Counted from the first letter of the stretch, positions 23,632-31,373 are shown. The stretch: DNA of 32,215 nt from Micromonosporaceae bacterium (GCA_020027875.1 JAHRHA010000063.1:1-32215); one strand, 5' to 3'. The notes: a model not told the origin generated them from the sequence alone. Program-made: numbers and translations.

Positions 23632-25983
23632 GTGGCCTGCGTTCGGGTGGCGGGCGACGCCATCCCGGAGGAGCTCGCCGACCTCGCCGAGGCCCTGCTC
23701 ACCGACCGCTACGTCATCGTGCACCGGGCCATGCTCGACCACCTACCCCAGCTCCGGTTGCCCACCCGGCTCGCGCCTCGGCTACTTCCCATCGTCGCCA
23801 GCTGGGCGCAGGCGTACATCGACGACCCCGACGTGCTGGAAGACGCGCTGTGGGCCCTGCGGTGCCTCGCCGACATGCTCGATGACCAGCGGCAGGTGCT
23901 TGGGTGGCACTCGCATGCGTTGTCGCTCGTTCACCGGCTCCGCCCGCACGACCGCGAATGGATGCTCACCTCGTCCTGGCCGCTCCCACTGCGTGCACAT
24001 CCGGCGTGGAGCCGCGCGGCGCTCGGCGCGCTGGCAAGCCGGGAACTGGCGGACTACTTCAACGTCCGCAACGATCCGCTGTTGGCCGCGCTGCTCGATC
24101 AGCCAGGACCGCTCGCCACAGTGCCGTTCGACGAGGTGGCCGCCGTGACCGAGCTTCACCTGCCGGCGCACCCGTGGCGTGCGCTGGAGCCGGTAGAGCT
24201 GCTACAGACCGTCGGCCGATGGGCGGAAGCCCGTACGCTCGCCGGTCGGGTGGTCGCGGCGGCGCCGCCCGGCGCCGAGGGCGCGCATCACCGCGCCCTC
24301 GCTCAATTCGTGGAAGCAGCGGCTCGGCTAGACGAGCACCTGACTGGCGACCCGCTCATCGACACCGCCGGGATGGCCAGCACCGCACGAACGGTGCAGA
24401 ACGCCGCTGCCGCCCTGGCCGAGGTGTGGCAGCGGAGCGACCAACAAGTCGACACCCACGGACGTCATTTCATCGATGCCGTGACCGCCCGCCTCGATGC
24501 GGCCCAGGCCCTGCTCGCACCGGCAACAGCCGATCCGATGGCAACGGCGGCTGTACTCGACGCGGCAGCGCAGCAACTCGAGTCCGCGCCCCGTGGGCCA
24601 GGAGCGCCAAATGTCCAGCGGCGACGGGTGGCCGCCGCGTGGCGCGTCGCGGCGACCCTGCACCGGTACGACAGCGCCGTCCGCGACGCTGCTGCCGACT
24701 ACTCGCGTTTCCTGCGCGCCGCCCAGCGGCAGGCGCAGATACTGACCGCACAGGTCAGCGCGACCCCCGAGATCCCCGCGCCGGCAGCGCTGGAACAGTT
24801 CTGCGCCGCGGTGGAGCGACTCGCGTCGGCCACGGAGATGCCAACAGTCAACGCGAACCTCGCCCGTGTCGCCGCCCCGACCGCGCTCATCGAACTACCG
24901 GACCGCGCTCGTCACATCCCAGACCTCACGGCTACCGACCCTCAAGAGGAGGAGTCCTCCATTGCCGTGTGCGTCGCGAGCTTCGCCGGCGCACCAATCA
25001 CCGACGTACTCGTGGTGCGCCCGAACGAGCTGTACACCATCGAAATGACAGTACGGCTGCCCGCGTGGCCCGACTGGGCGCGCAGCTGCTACGTGGAGCC
25101 CGTTACCACCCTCAGCCGCAGCGCACTCTCGCTGCCGGTTTTCGTCTTCCACGCATCGGACGCCACCACAGACGACACCGAGGTGCTGTTGTCCAGCGCA
25201 GAGCCGCTGTACTGCGCCGTGGAACAGCCGATCCGCTCGCCAGCCATCGACTGCCCTCTCATGGTGCGTTTCACCGGCGAGACGCAGGAGGAGCGGGTCA
25301 CCGTCGCGGGGTACCGCCGCCTACGCCTACGTCCCTTCGACCCGAGCAAGGACAAACTCACCGAGCACGAACAGACCGACGCCCGGCTGCTCGCCATGTT
25401 CGACGCCCTGGCCGATCCAGGCTTCGACACCGAGGACGTGCGCGCCTTCTGCCGGCTGTTCGGCGCCTGCGTCCGCGCGGCCCAATCGATCATGTTCGAC
25501 CAAGTGTTCCGCCGGGGCACTCGGGTGTCCGAGACGATGTTCCACAACGAACTCGAAGCACGGCTGAAGACAGACCCGGAGCTGGGCGGCCGATTGACCC
25601 GCCGGGACCCAGTTGCCGGCGGCTTCGACGACCTGCTACACGACGACGTGGTCGCCGAGCTCAAGGTCGCCCAGGGCAAGGCTGTCACCGTCAACGACTG
25701 CGCGACATACCTCGGCCAGCCGACGCAGTACGGCATCGGCCGCGGCAGCCAACTGTTGGTCCTGGTGGTGCTCGACCACTCTCCAAAGCAGGCCCCACCC
25801 GGCGTGATCGAGAACTATGTCGGCTGGCTGAAACCGAAGCTGCACGGACTTCACGATCCGCGGTACCCGTCGCTCGTCGGCGTGCTCATCATCAACACCA
25901 ACCTGCCCGTTCCGAGCGCCTGGTCCCGCAAACGGATCGACGCCGTGCCATTGGCCTCGAGCGGAACCGACACGGTCACCTAA
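23632..25983 (+). CDS. large protein with C-terminal PD-(D/E)XK nuclease motif, probably 5'-truncated
   Basis: 783 aa from a GTG at 23632. Not a family I can name. The first about 110 residues form amphipathic helices like HEAT-type repeats. Residues about 110-430 are helical and Ala-rich. About 440-570 is predicted beta-rich (VRPNELYTIEMTVRLP, PLMVRFTGETQEERVTV). The C-terminus has a nuclease-like set: E640/E642 (FHNELEARL), D666-D667 (GGFDDLL), E676-x-K678 (VVAELKV) and Q696-x-x-Q699 (QPTQYG). This is the order of a PD-(D/E)XK catalytic core with its trailing Gln motif. Protein-like sequence continues in frame upstream of the GTG to 23581 with no start and no SD, so the gene may have lost its 5' end. 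The architecture recalls the effector half of large defence proteins. That role is inference. Confidence 0.6.
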   Translation: MACVRVAGDAIPEELADLAEALLTDRYVIVHRAMLDHLPQLRLPTRLAPRLLPIVASWAQAYIDDPDVLEDALWALRCLADMLDDQRQVLGWHSHALSLVHRLRPHDREWMLTSSWPLPLRAHPAWSRAALGALASRELADYFNVRNDPLLAALLDQPGPLATVPFDEVAAVTELHLPAHPWRALEPVELLQTVGRWAEARTLAGRVVAAAPPGAEGAHHRALAQFVEAAARLDEHLTGDPLIDTAGMASTARTVQNAAAALAEVWQRSDQQVDTHGRHFIDAVTARLDAAQALLAPATADPMATAAVLDAAAQQLESAPRGPGAPNVQRRRVAAAWRVAATLHRYDSAVRDAAADYSRFLRAAQRQAQILTAQVSATPEIPAPAALEQFCAAVERLASATEMPTVNANLARVAAPTALIELPDRARHIPDLTATDPQEEESSIAVCVASFAGAPITDVLVVRPNELYTIEMTVRLPAWPDWARSCYVEPVTTLSRSALSLPVFVFHASDATTDDTEVLLSSAEPLYCAVEQPIRSPAIDCPLMVRFTGETQEERVTVAGYRRLRLRPFDPSKDKLTEHEQTDARLLAMFDALADPGFDTEDVRAFCRLFGACVRAAQSIMFDQVFRRGTRVSETMFHNELEARLKTDPELGGRLTRRDPVAGGFDDLLHDDVVAELKVAQGKAVTVNDCATYLGQPTQYGIGRGSQLLVLVVLDHSPKQAPPGVIENYVGWLKPKLHGLHDPRYPSLVGVLIINTNLPVPSAWSRKRIDAVPLASSGTDTVT

Positions 25984-26322
25984 ACGCCGACCCACGAACG
26001 TTGCTAACGCAGTTCTCCCTATCCCAGCCAGAAACGTCGTCGGTCCACATAGGTGAGTTGAGCACCGCCACCCGGGTTCCACGTTCGATTGATCTTCGGC
26101 CCGGCGCGACCGCGCGGCCAGTAGCCTGACCGCCATTCGATGAGCGCCGGAGACGGCGCATCCCACGGGCCAACGACGGTCAAAGGATCATGAGGCTCAC
26201 AACACCTAACCCGGTCACCGCTGGCAACCGCCGCGGCGGGCACTCCGAGCGTTCGATCGGCGCATGCCGTCGTGCACTGATCGCTGAGGGCCCGTTCGGG
26301 GTCAGAGCAGGGTCAAGTGATC
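25984..26322. other. no gene seen between the nuclease-tailed gene and the tRNA-Ala terminator
   Basis: About 340 bp. Short frames exist on both strands, but none has an SD or a recognisable product. The left part could be the 3' tail of the upstream gene's transcript. Confidence 0.4.
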
Positions 26323-26357
26323 AAGAAGCCTGGCCGTCGATCTCGACAACCAGGCTC
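26323..26357 (-). terminator. terminator-like hairpin downstream of tRNA-Ala
   Basis: AGCCTGG (26327-26333) pairs with CCAGGCT (26350-26356), with an inner GTCG/CGAC stem. On the minus strand the stem is followed by TTCTTG. An alternative, longer pairing exists between GTCAGAG (26301-26307) and CTCTGAC (26355-26361). Confidence 0.5.
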
Positions 26358-26375
26358 TGACCTGCGACCTTGGGG

Positions 26376-26448
26376 TGGAGCCGAGGGGACTCGAACCCCT
26401 GACCCCCACACTGCCAGTGTGGTGCGCTACCAGCTGCGCCACGGCCCC
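26376..26448 (-). tRNA. tRNA-Ala (anticodon GGC)
   Basis: The minus strand folds into a full cloverleaf. The acceptor GGGGCCG pairs with CGGCTCC. The D arm is GCGCAGCTGGTAGCGC. The anticodon arm CACAC-TGGCAGT-GTG type loop carries GGC. The T arm AGGGGTTCGAACCCCT is canonical. The discriminator is A. The genomic sequence continues CCC, so the CCA end is only partly encoded. 73 nt. Confidence 0.95.
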
Positions 26449-26542
26449 GCGCGCCAGCCATCGGCCGGCACCCGCGCAATATTACACACCACCCATCCCC
26501 TCGCTCACATCGGCATTCCCGGATGATCAAGCAGGTGCGAGT

Positions 26543-27097
26543 TCAATTCAGGGTCGGGTCGGACGGATAGAGCGCCACTGCGGCGTACATGCCGCCCTGC
26601 CGCCGTAGGACCATCGACCAGAGATCGTCGGGCCGCTCGGTGAAGGCGTCGCTGGGCAGAGCCTTGAAGGTCAGCCACGAGCCGGTGGCGATCTCGTCTT
26701 CGAGCTGCCCCGGCGACCAACCCGCATAGCCGGCGAAGACGCGCACCTCCACGAGCTCGTCCCGCATCGCGTCGGGGTCGCTGCTCAGGTCGACCGTGCC
26801 GATGGTGCCCTCGACGCGGCTGAAACCTCTCATTTCGCCCGCTCCCGACCGCACCCGGGCCAGACAGATCGCCGCCTCAGGCTGCACCGGCCCGCCCTCG
26901 AAGACCACGGCCGGCTCACTCGCCATACCTCCCCAGGCGCCGAGCACCTCCGCGACCGGGACCTCGGTGGCACGGTTGAGCACGACACCGAGCGCGCCGC
27001 CGTCCTCGTGTGCGACGAGCAGCACGACGGTGCGCTCGAAGTTGGGGTCACGCAACCCCGGAGTCGCGACGAGCAGATGCCCGACCAGCGACTCCAT
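26543..27097 (-). CDS. YqgE/AlgH family protein
   Basis: 184 aa. It matches the YqgE/AlgH (DUF179) family by GHLLVATPGLRDPNFERTVV, GALGVVLNRATEVPV, FEGGPVQPEA, VRVFAGYAGWSPGQLEDEI and GSWL. The molecular function of the family is not firmly known. The ATG at 27097 is chosen because GAAGGGG lies about 7 nt upstream and the family usually starts close to this point. A further in-frame ATG at 27133 (12 residues longer) has no SD. The gene stands alone, downstream of the VOC gene on the same strand with a gap of 67 bp. Confidence 0.9.
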   Translation of the reverse strand: MESLVGHLLVATPGLRDPNFERTVVLLVAHEDGGALGVVLNRATEVPVAEVLGAWGGMASEPAVVFEGGPVQPEAAICLARVRSGAGEMRGFSRVEGTIGTVDLSSDPDAMRDELVEVRVFAGYAGWSPGQLEDEIATGSWLTFKALPSDAFTERPDDLWSMVLRRQGGMYAAVALYPSDPTLN

Positions 27098-27164
27098 CGC
27101 TTGCCCCTTCGTGACTTCCGGCTCGCTCGCCATGCCTGGATCCGGCTGCACCCCGCACCGCCCG

Positions 27165-27554
27165 TCAGCCCGACGAGCCCGACGGATCGGGCGTCGCCTG
27201 CTCGGGACCCGAGACGCAGAACTCGTTGCCCTCGGGGTCAACCAAAATATTCCAGGTGAAGTCCTCGTACGAGTGCTCCGCGACGATACGGGCGCCGAGG
27301 CTGACCAACCGCGACACCTCCGCTCCCCTATCCGAGGCCTCGAAGTCGATGTGTACCCGGTTCTTGCCGGCCTTCGGTTCGGGCACCTCCTGCACGCTCA
27401 GCGTCAACGCGCCGGCCGCTCCGCTCACCGGGCGCAGCATCAGGTATCCCCCGAGATCGGCCACCACCTCGTACCCCAACGCCTCGGTCCAGAAGCCGGC
27501 GAGGCTCTTCGGGTCTGCGCAGTCGATCGTCACCATATGCGCGGTCAACGCCAT
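27165..27554 (-). CDS. VOC (glyoxalase/bleomycin-resistance fold) family protein
   Basis: 129 aa, one VOC domain of paired beta-alpha-beta units. The N-terminal half has MVTIDCADPKSLAGFWTEALGY. The second half has NRVHIDFEASDRGAEVSRLVSLGA and ends ILVDPEGNEFCV, the usual terminal strand with its metal-ligand Glu. Substrate is not predictable. The ATG at 27554 is preferred to the one at 27566 because TATGGT, a -10-like element that contains the upstream ATG, lies 7 nt before it. This suggests a leaderless transcript. Divergent from the MTA phosphorylase gene. Confidence 0.88.
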   Translation of the reverse strand: MALTAHMVTIDCADPKSLAGFWTEALGYEVVADLGGYLMLRPVSGAAGALTLSVQEVPEPKAGKNRVHIDFEASDRGAEVSRLVSLGARIVAEHSYEDFTWNILVDPEGNEFCVSGPEQATPDPSGSSG

Positions 27555-27561
27555 GCCTCGC

Positions 27562-27567
27562 ACCATA
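27562..27567 (-). promoter_or_regulatory. candidate -10 element, leaderless VOC gene
   Basis: TATGGT fits TANNNT and ends 7 nt before the ATG at 27554. It decides against the ATG inside it at 27566. Confidence 0.4.
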
Positions 27568-27588
27568 GCTTGCGGCCAGCCCCACGGT

Positions 27589-27594
27589 TAGAGT
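27589..27594 (+). promoter_or_regulatory. candidate -10 element, leaderless MTA phosphorylase gene
   Basis: TAGAGT ends 6 nt before the GTG at 27601, and no SD is present. Same geometry as at cobG and cobL. Confidence 0.45.
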
Positions 27595-27600
27595 CTGCGC

Positions 27601-28425
27601 GTGACAGTGCTGGCCGATGTCGGCGTAATTGGAGGTTCCGGCCTCTACTCACTGCTCGAAGGGGCTACCGAGCACGCCGTTCGGACGCCGTACGGGGAGC
27701 CGTCCGACCCAATCACGGTGGCCGACATCAGCGGGCGGCGCATCGCGTTTCTGCCCCGCCACGGGCGCGACCATCGCTTCCCGCCGCACCGCATTCCGTA
27801 CCGGGCGAACCTGTGGGCACTGCGTGAGATCGGCGTACGCCAGATTCTGGCGCCCTGCGCCGTCGGCGGTCTCCTACCAGCGCTCGGTCCGGGCACGTTT
27901 GTCCTGCCGGACCAGCTCGTGGACCGCACGTCCGGCCGGCCGCAGACCTTCTATGACGACGGCGCCGTACACGTGAGCTTCGCCGACCCGTACTGTCCGA
28001 CCGGCCGAACCACCGTCAAGGCCGTGGCGGGCCGGACCGGGTTCGACCTCGTCGACGGCGGCACGATGGTAGTCATCGAAGGCCCCCGCTTCTCCACCCG
28101 AGCTGAGTCCGGCTGGTACGCGAGCCTGGGCGGAACTGTCGTAAACATGACCGGCCAACCTGAGGCCGTACTCGCCCGCGAGCTTGCGCTCTGCTACACC
28201 GCCATCGCGCTCGTGACGGACCTGGACGCTGGCGTCGAGGGTGACCACGGCGTCACCCAGGAGGAGGTCTTCCGTGTCTTCGGCGAGAACACCGCCAGGC
28301 TGCGGACGCTCCTCCTCGACGTCGCCGCCGCCTTGCCCGAGGGCGCCGACTGCTCCTGCCACCACGCCCTCGACGGCCTCACCCTCCCGTCCCCACCCCA
28401 CCCAGGTCGTCGATCTAGGCCTTAG
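27601..28425 (+). CDS. mtnP: S-methyl-5'-thioadenosine phosphorylase
   Basis: 274 aa, full length for the trimeric PNP/MTAP family. It splits 5'-methylthioadenosine with phosphate to adenine and methylthioribose-1-phosphate, part of methionine and polyamine salvage. Seen are VIGGSGLYSLL (phosphate loop), LPRHGRDHRFPPHRIPYRAN, VIEGPRFSTRAES and NMTGQPEAVLARELALCY. The TDLDAG segment supplies the Asp pair that favours 6-aminopurines (adenosine type) over 6-oxopurines. The start is a GTG, probably leaderless. The stop TAG lies inside the stem of the following hairpin. Some actinobacterial members prefer methylthioinosine; this one keeps the adenine-type Asp. Confidence 0.88.
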   Translation: MTVLADVGVIGGSGLYSLLEGATEHAVRTPYGEPSDPITVADISGRRIAFLPRHGRDHRFPPHRIPYRANLWALREIGVRQILAPCAVGGLLPALGPGTFVLPDQLVDRTSGRPQTFYDDGAVHVSFADPYCPTGRTTVKAVAGRTGFDLVDGGTMVVIEGPRFSTRAESGWYASLGGTVVNMTGQPEAVLARELALCYTAIALVTDLDAGVEGDHGVTQEEVFRVFGENTARLRTLLLDVAAALPEGADCSCHHALDGLTLPSPPHPGRRSRP

Positions 28426-28456
28426 TCGCGTGAGTTGATCACTAATCACGCGACTA
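28423..28456. terminator. hairpin between convergent mtnP and histidine kinase gene
   Basis: TAGTCGCGTGA (28423-28433) and TCACGCGACTA (28446-28456) form a perfect 11-bp stem with a 12-nt loop. The first three bases are the mtnP stop codon. No T run follows. It may act on both strands. Confidence 0.65.
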
Positions 28457-28502
28457 CACCCTTGATCGACGAGAAGGGCGCGGAGCCGGAGCGGGGGCAG
28501 GG

Positions 28503-29543
28503 CTAGGCGGGCAGCGGGAGGTGGACCACGAAGCGGCAGCCGCCGCCCACGTTGCTTACCCCGACCTCGCCTCGATGCGCCTCTACCAGGCCTCGGACGA
28601 TGGCGAGGCCGAGTCCCCCACCAGCACCGCCGGCGCCGGCGCCATCTTCATCCGCCGAAGAGACGGGGGTACGGGCAGCGGCTCCCCGAAACGCCACGTC
28701 GAACACCCTGGGCAGGTCCGCCTCCGGGATGCCCCCACACTCATCGGTGACGGCCAGCCAGCCGCCGGCGCCGTCCCGCCCACCGGTCAGCGTCACCGTC
28801 CCGTCCGCCGGCGTATGGCGGATGGCGTTTCGCAACAGGTTGGCCACGACCCGCGACAGCTCCGGCTCGCTGCCTTGCACCGTCGGCCATCCTGTCTCGG
28901 CCGCTACCAGGTGTACTCCCCGCGCCGCCGCCACCGGCGCGGCCGACGCGACCGCGTCGGACACAAGGTCGCTCAGGGACACCGACGCGAGCGACAGCCG
29001 CAGCGCACCCGCGTTGATGCGGGACAGCTCGAAGAGGTCCTCGACGAGACTCGCCATCCGGTCGGTCTCGACGCGGATCCGGCGGTGGTAGTCCGCCACG
29101 GTCTCCGGGTCGCCGACCACCCCGTCCTCGAGCGCCTCGGCCATCGCGCGCAGCCCCGCCAACGGCGTACGCAGATCGTGCGACACCCACGCCACCAGCT
29201 CCCGCCGGTTGGCCTCCATCTGCCGCTCGCGGGCCCGCGCCTCGGCCGCCCACATCGCGTCCGCGGCGAGCCGCCGGCCCAGCCAAACCCCGACGCCGAT
29301 GCTGACCGCACCCGAAATGGCCACGACAATGAGCAGTACGTGCAGGTCGTGCTCGTTGATGAACATGCCGCCCGCCACGCCGAGGATGCCGGCGAGCACC
29401 GCCAGCACGGTCACCGCGAGGAGTACGCAGATGTGCACGGTGATCGAGCGCCGGCGCAGCATCCGGAGCACCAGCCAGCCCGGCACGGCGACGACCAGCG
29501 CGCCAGCGAGCGCCACGAGAAAGATGAGGACGAGGTCCTTCAC
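28503..29543 (-). CDS. two-component sensor histidine kinase
   Basis: 346 aa. There are three hydrophobic segments (about 3-26, 36-60, 68-90), with almost no outside domain between them, so sensing is probably within the membrane. A HisKA domain follows with phosphoacceptor H122 in AWVSHDLRTPL. The HATPase domain has the N box LLRNAIRHTPADG, G1 DECGGIP, F box and G2 GGLGLAIVRGLVEAHRG. The GTG at 29543 overlaps the response regulator stop (GTGA). The open frame upstream to 29573 mirrors the regulator gene. Signal unknown. Confidence 0.92.
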   Translation of the reverse strand: MKDLVLIFLVALAGALVVAVPGWLVLRMLRRRSITVHICVLLAVTVLAVLAGILGVAGGMFINEHDLHVLLIVVAISGAVSIGVGVWLGRRLAADAMWAAEARARERQMEANRRELVAWVSHDLRTPLAGLRAMAEALEDGVVGDPETVADYHRRIRVETDRMASLVEDLFELSRINAGALRLSLASVSLSDLVSDAVASAAPVAAARGVHLVAAETGWPTVQGSEPELSRVVANLLRNAIRHTPADGTVTLTGGRDGAGGWLAVTDECGGIPEADLPRVFDVAFRGAAARTPVSSADEDGAGAGGAGGGLGLAIVRGLVEAHRGEVGVSNVGGGCRFVVHLPLPA

Positions 29544-30229
29544 GTCACCTCGTACCGGTATCCCACGCCCCACACGGTGACAATCCGTCGCGGCATGGCG
29601 GGGTCGTCTTCTATCTTCTCACGCAGTCGTCGCATATGGACGGTCACCGTGGACTGATCTCCGAAGGTCCAGCCCCACACGGCCTCGAGCAGTTCACCAC
29701 GGCGAAACGCGCGACCGGGGTTGCGCATGAGGAAGATGAGCAGGTCGAATTCCCGTACTGTCAGCGACAGCTCCGCGCCGCGCAGGCGCGCCACACGGCG
29801 CCCCACGTCCACCGCCAGATCGCCATCGCGCAACGTCTCGGCCGGACCTGGTTCGACCGGCCGCGACGCCCGGCGCAGCACTGACTGCACCCGCAGCACC
29901 AACTCCCGCGGGGAGAACGGCTTGGTCACGTAGTCGTCGGCGCCGAGGGACAGGCCCAACACCCGGTCGGCCTCCTCACCCAACGCGGTGAGCATCACGA
30001 TCGGCAGGTTCGGGTCCCGGCCACGCAGGCGCCGGCACACCTCTAGGCCGTCAATGCCGGGCAGCATGAGATCGAGTACGACGAGGTCTGGCCGCCGGGC
30101 CGCCACGGCGTCGAGCGCGCCATGACCGTCGGCCGCCAACGTCACCTCAAAGTCCGCCCGCTCCAGATACCGGCGTACCACGTCGCTGACCGTCGGATCG
30201 TCGTCCACGACGAGCACGCGCTGGCCCAT
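29540..30229 (-). CDS. OmpR/PhoB-type response regulator
   Basis: 229 aa. The receiver domain has D9-D10-D11, phosphoacceptor D53 in LVVLDLMLPG, and the conserved Thr and Lys in MLTALGEEAD and DDYVTKPFSPREL. A winged-helix DNA-binding domain ends with WTFGDQSTVTVHMRRLREKIEDDP and VWGVGYRYE. The ATG at 30229 is chosen because TACGCT lies 6 nt upstream (leaderless) and MGQRVLVVDDD is the family start. It is the first gene of a two-gene operon with the kinase. A palindrome at 30261-30277 overlaps the expected -35 and may be an autoregulatory site. Confidence 0.94.
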   Translation of the reverse strand: MGQRVLVVDDDPTVSDVVRRYLERADFEVTLAADGHGALDAVAARRPDLVVLDLMLPGIDGLEVCRRLRGRDPNLPIVMLTALGEEADRVLGLSLGADDYVTKPFSPRELVLRVQSVLRRASRPVEPGPAETLRDGDLAVDVGRRVARLRGAELSLTVREFDLLIFLMRNPGRAFRRGELLEAVWGWTFGDQSTVTVHMRRLREKIEDDPAMPRRIVTVWGVGYRYEVT

Positions 30230-30235
30230 CGTCCG

Positions 30236-30241
30236 AGCGTA
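30236..30241 (-). promoter_or_regulatory. candidate -10 element, leaderless response regulator gene
   Basis: TACGCT fits TANNNT and ends 6 nt before the ATG at 30229. No SD is seen. Confidence 0.45.
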
Positions 30242-30260
30242 GAGCGCCCGCCCAGCCATC

Positions 30261-30277
30261 GGCACCGACCCGGTGCC
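30261..30277. promoter_or_regulatory. inverted repeat overlapping the regulator promoter, candidate operator
   Basis: GGCACCG-ACC-CGGTGCC is a perfect 7-bp inverted repeat about 32-48 bp upstream of the regulator start. A second pair, GCACACC and GGTGTGC, lies at 30285-30307. Confidence 0.35.
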
Positions 30278-30331
30278 GTCGTCAGCACACCGTAATGACG
30301 GGTGTGCGCCGGGGCGGGCGGTACGGGGGAG

Positions 30332-30348
30332 CCGGCCGCCCCGGCCGG
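30332..30348 (-). terminator. GC-rich hairpin after the hemerythrin-like gene
   Basis: CCGGCC-GCCCC-GGCCGG, a 6-bp all-GC stem starting 7 nt beyond the gene's stop on the minus strand. No T run follows. Confidence 0.4.
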
Positions 30349-30355
30349 ATTTGCC

Positions 30356-30850
30356 TTACTCCCCGCCGATGTCGGTCGCGTAGGCCTCGTAAACCAGGTC
30401 CGCGTCGTTCTGGCGATGCCGGGCGAGGTCGTCCAGCACCTCCATGGCGCCTAGACGCAGCGCCTCGGCGTCCGCGCTGACCTCGTCGGCGATGCTCGCC
30501 AGCCGCGCCATGGCGGTGTCCAACGAGTGGTGTTCGGCGACAAGTCCGGAGACCGCCCGCGCGAGCCGGGGGGCGTCGTGCACGACATCGGCGTAGAGGC
30601 CTCGGTCGCCTTCGGTCACGGCGCGATGCTCGGCGAAGGCCTCCCGGAGCGGGGCGAGCAGGCTGCGTAGGTGGTCCCGCCATGAATGGTCGGGCGCCTG
30701 CTCGGACGAACCCATGATGCTCAACGCGAGCGCACGGATCGTCTCGCCGAGCGGCACGGCGGTCGAGTTCCAGGATTGCTCAGGCAGGGGGTAGGCGGTG
30801 GGCATAGCTACCTCCGCTCGCAAGCGTCGCGGAAATGGCGTCACCGGCAT
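30356..30850 (-). CDS. hemerythrin-like HHE domain protein
   Basis: 164 aa from the ATG at 30850. Spaced His and Glu residues fit a hemerythrin-type four-helix bundle: EHRAVTEGDRGLY, VVHDAPRL, LVAEHHSLD, LARHRQNDADLVYEAY, ending ATDIGG. Such proteins usually bind a di-iron centre and O2 or NO, but metal binding is inferred. Three start sites each have an SD in the same frame: TTG at 30886 (GGGAGGAG), ATG at 30850 (AGGAGG, 6 nt spacing) and ATG at 30805 (GGAGG, 5 nt spacing). I chose the middle one. The conserved domain begins well after all three. The gene lies downstream of the ssrA terminator. Confidence 0.65.
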   Translation of the reverse strand: MPVTPFPRRLRAEVAMPTAYPLPEQSWNSTAVPLGETIRALALSIMGSSEQAPDHSWRDHLRSLLAPLREAFAEHRAVTEGDRGLYADVVHDAPRLARAVSGLVAEHHSLDTAMARLASIADEVSADAEALRLGAMEVLDDLARHRQNDADLVYEAYATDIGGE

Positions 30851-30962
30851 GGCGCACCTCCTGGGTTCCGGTAGAGGGACCGACAAGGGGGCTCCTCCCT
30901 GATGGTGAGGGTTCAGCCACCATCTGTCCATAGCTGTCCCGTTCGAACTGGTGCCAGTGAGC

Positions 30963-30996
30963 AAAACGGCCCGGTGACCTTGTGGTCACCGGGCCG
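30963..30996 (-). terminator. rho-independent terminator of ssrA
   Basis: Perfect 13-bp stem CGGCCCGGTGACC / GGTCACCGGGCCG with a 4-nt loop. On the minus strand it is followed by TTTTGC. It starts 8 nt beyond the tmRNA 3' end. Confidence 0.9.
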
Positions 30997-31003
30997 CACC
31001 AGG

Positions 31004-31373
31004 TGGAGGTGCCGGGAATCGAACCCGGGTCCTCCGGCGTATTGACAGGGCTTCTCCGAGCGCAGCTCACTATGCCTCTACTCGACCCCACCGATCACAT
31101 GAGCAAGTCGGTGTGACGGGCCCAGCCGCAATTAATCTCGCCGCGTCAGCCCCGCGACAGGACTGAGTTGGCCAGCCTACTTGCTGACGCCGGAAATCTG
31201 GGCCGTAGGCCCTCCCAGTCCGACGAGCCCGCTACTCGCCTAGGCGGCGAGTGCGAGGCTAGCGCGATTAACCTTGGCGCTTATAGGTTTCCGACGACGA
31301 TTCACGAGACGACGTCGGCTTCCTCGGCTCGCTTCCCCTGCCTCCACGTCCGCAGTCGAAACCTGTCACCCCC
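31004..31373 (-). ncRNA. ssrA: transfer-messenger RNA (tmRNA)
   Basis: About 370 nt. The 5' end GGGGGTGACAGGTTTCGACTG and the 3' end with the T arm CCGGGTTCGATTCCCGG and CACCTCCACC are diagnostic. GGGGGTG pairs with CACCTCC as the acceptor stem. The tag reading frame (complement of 31240-31278) encodes AKVNRASLALAA followed by TAG, ending in the typical LAA degradation signal. Genomic sequence after the discriminator is CCT, so the terminal A of CCA must be added. tmRNA with SmpB rescues stalled ribosomes and tags the incomplete protein. smpB lies directly upstream on the same strand. A promoter may lie near 31434-31439 (TACTCT). Confidence 0.96.

Noticed and set aside
23904..26129. 741-codon frame in another plus-strand phase
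   Set aside because: Arg-rich composition typical of a shifted reading of GC-rich DNA; the 783-codon frame has normal composition and ordered motifs.
31004..31080. tRNA-like T arm and acceptor
   Set aside because: It is the 3' tRNA-like domain of tmRNA; no anticodon arm is present and the matching 5' half lies at 31340-31373.
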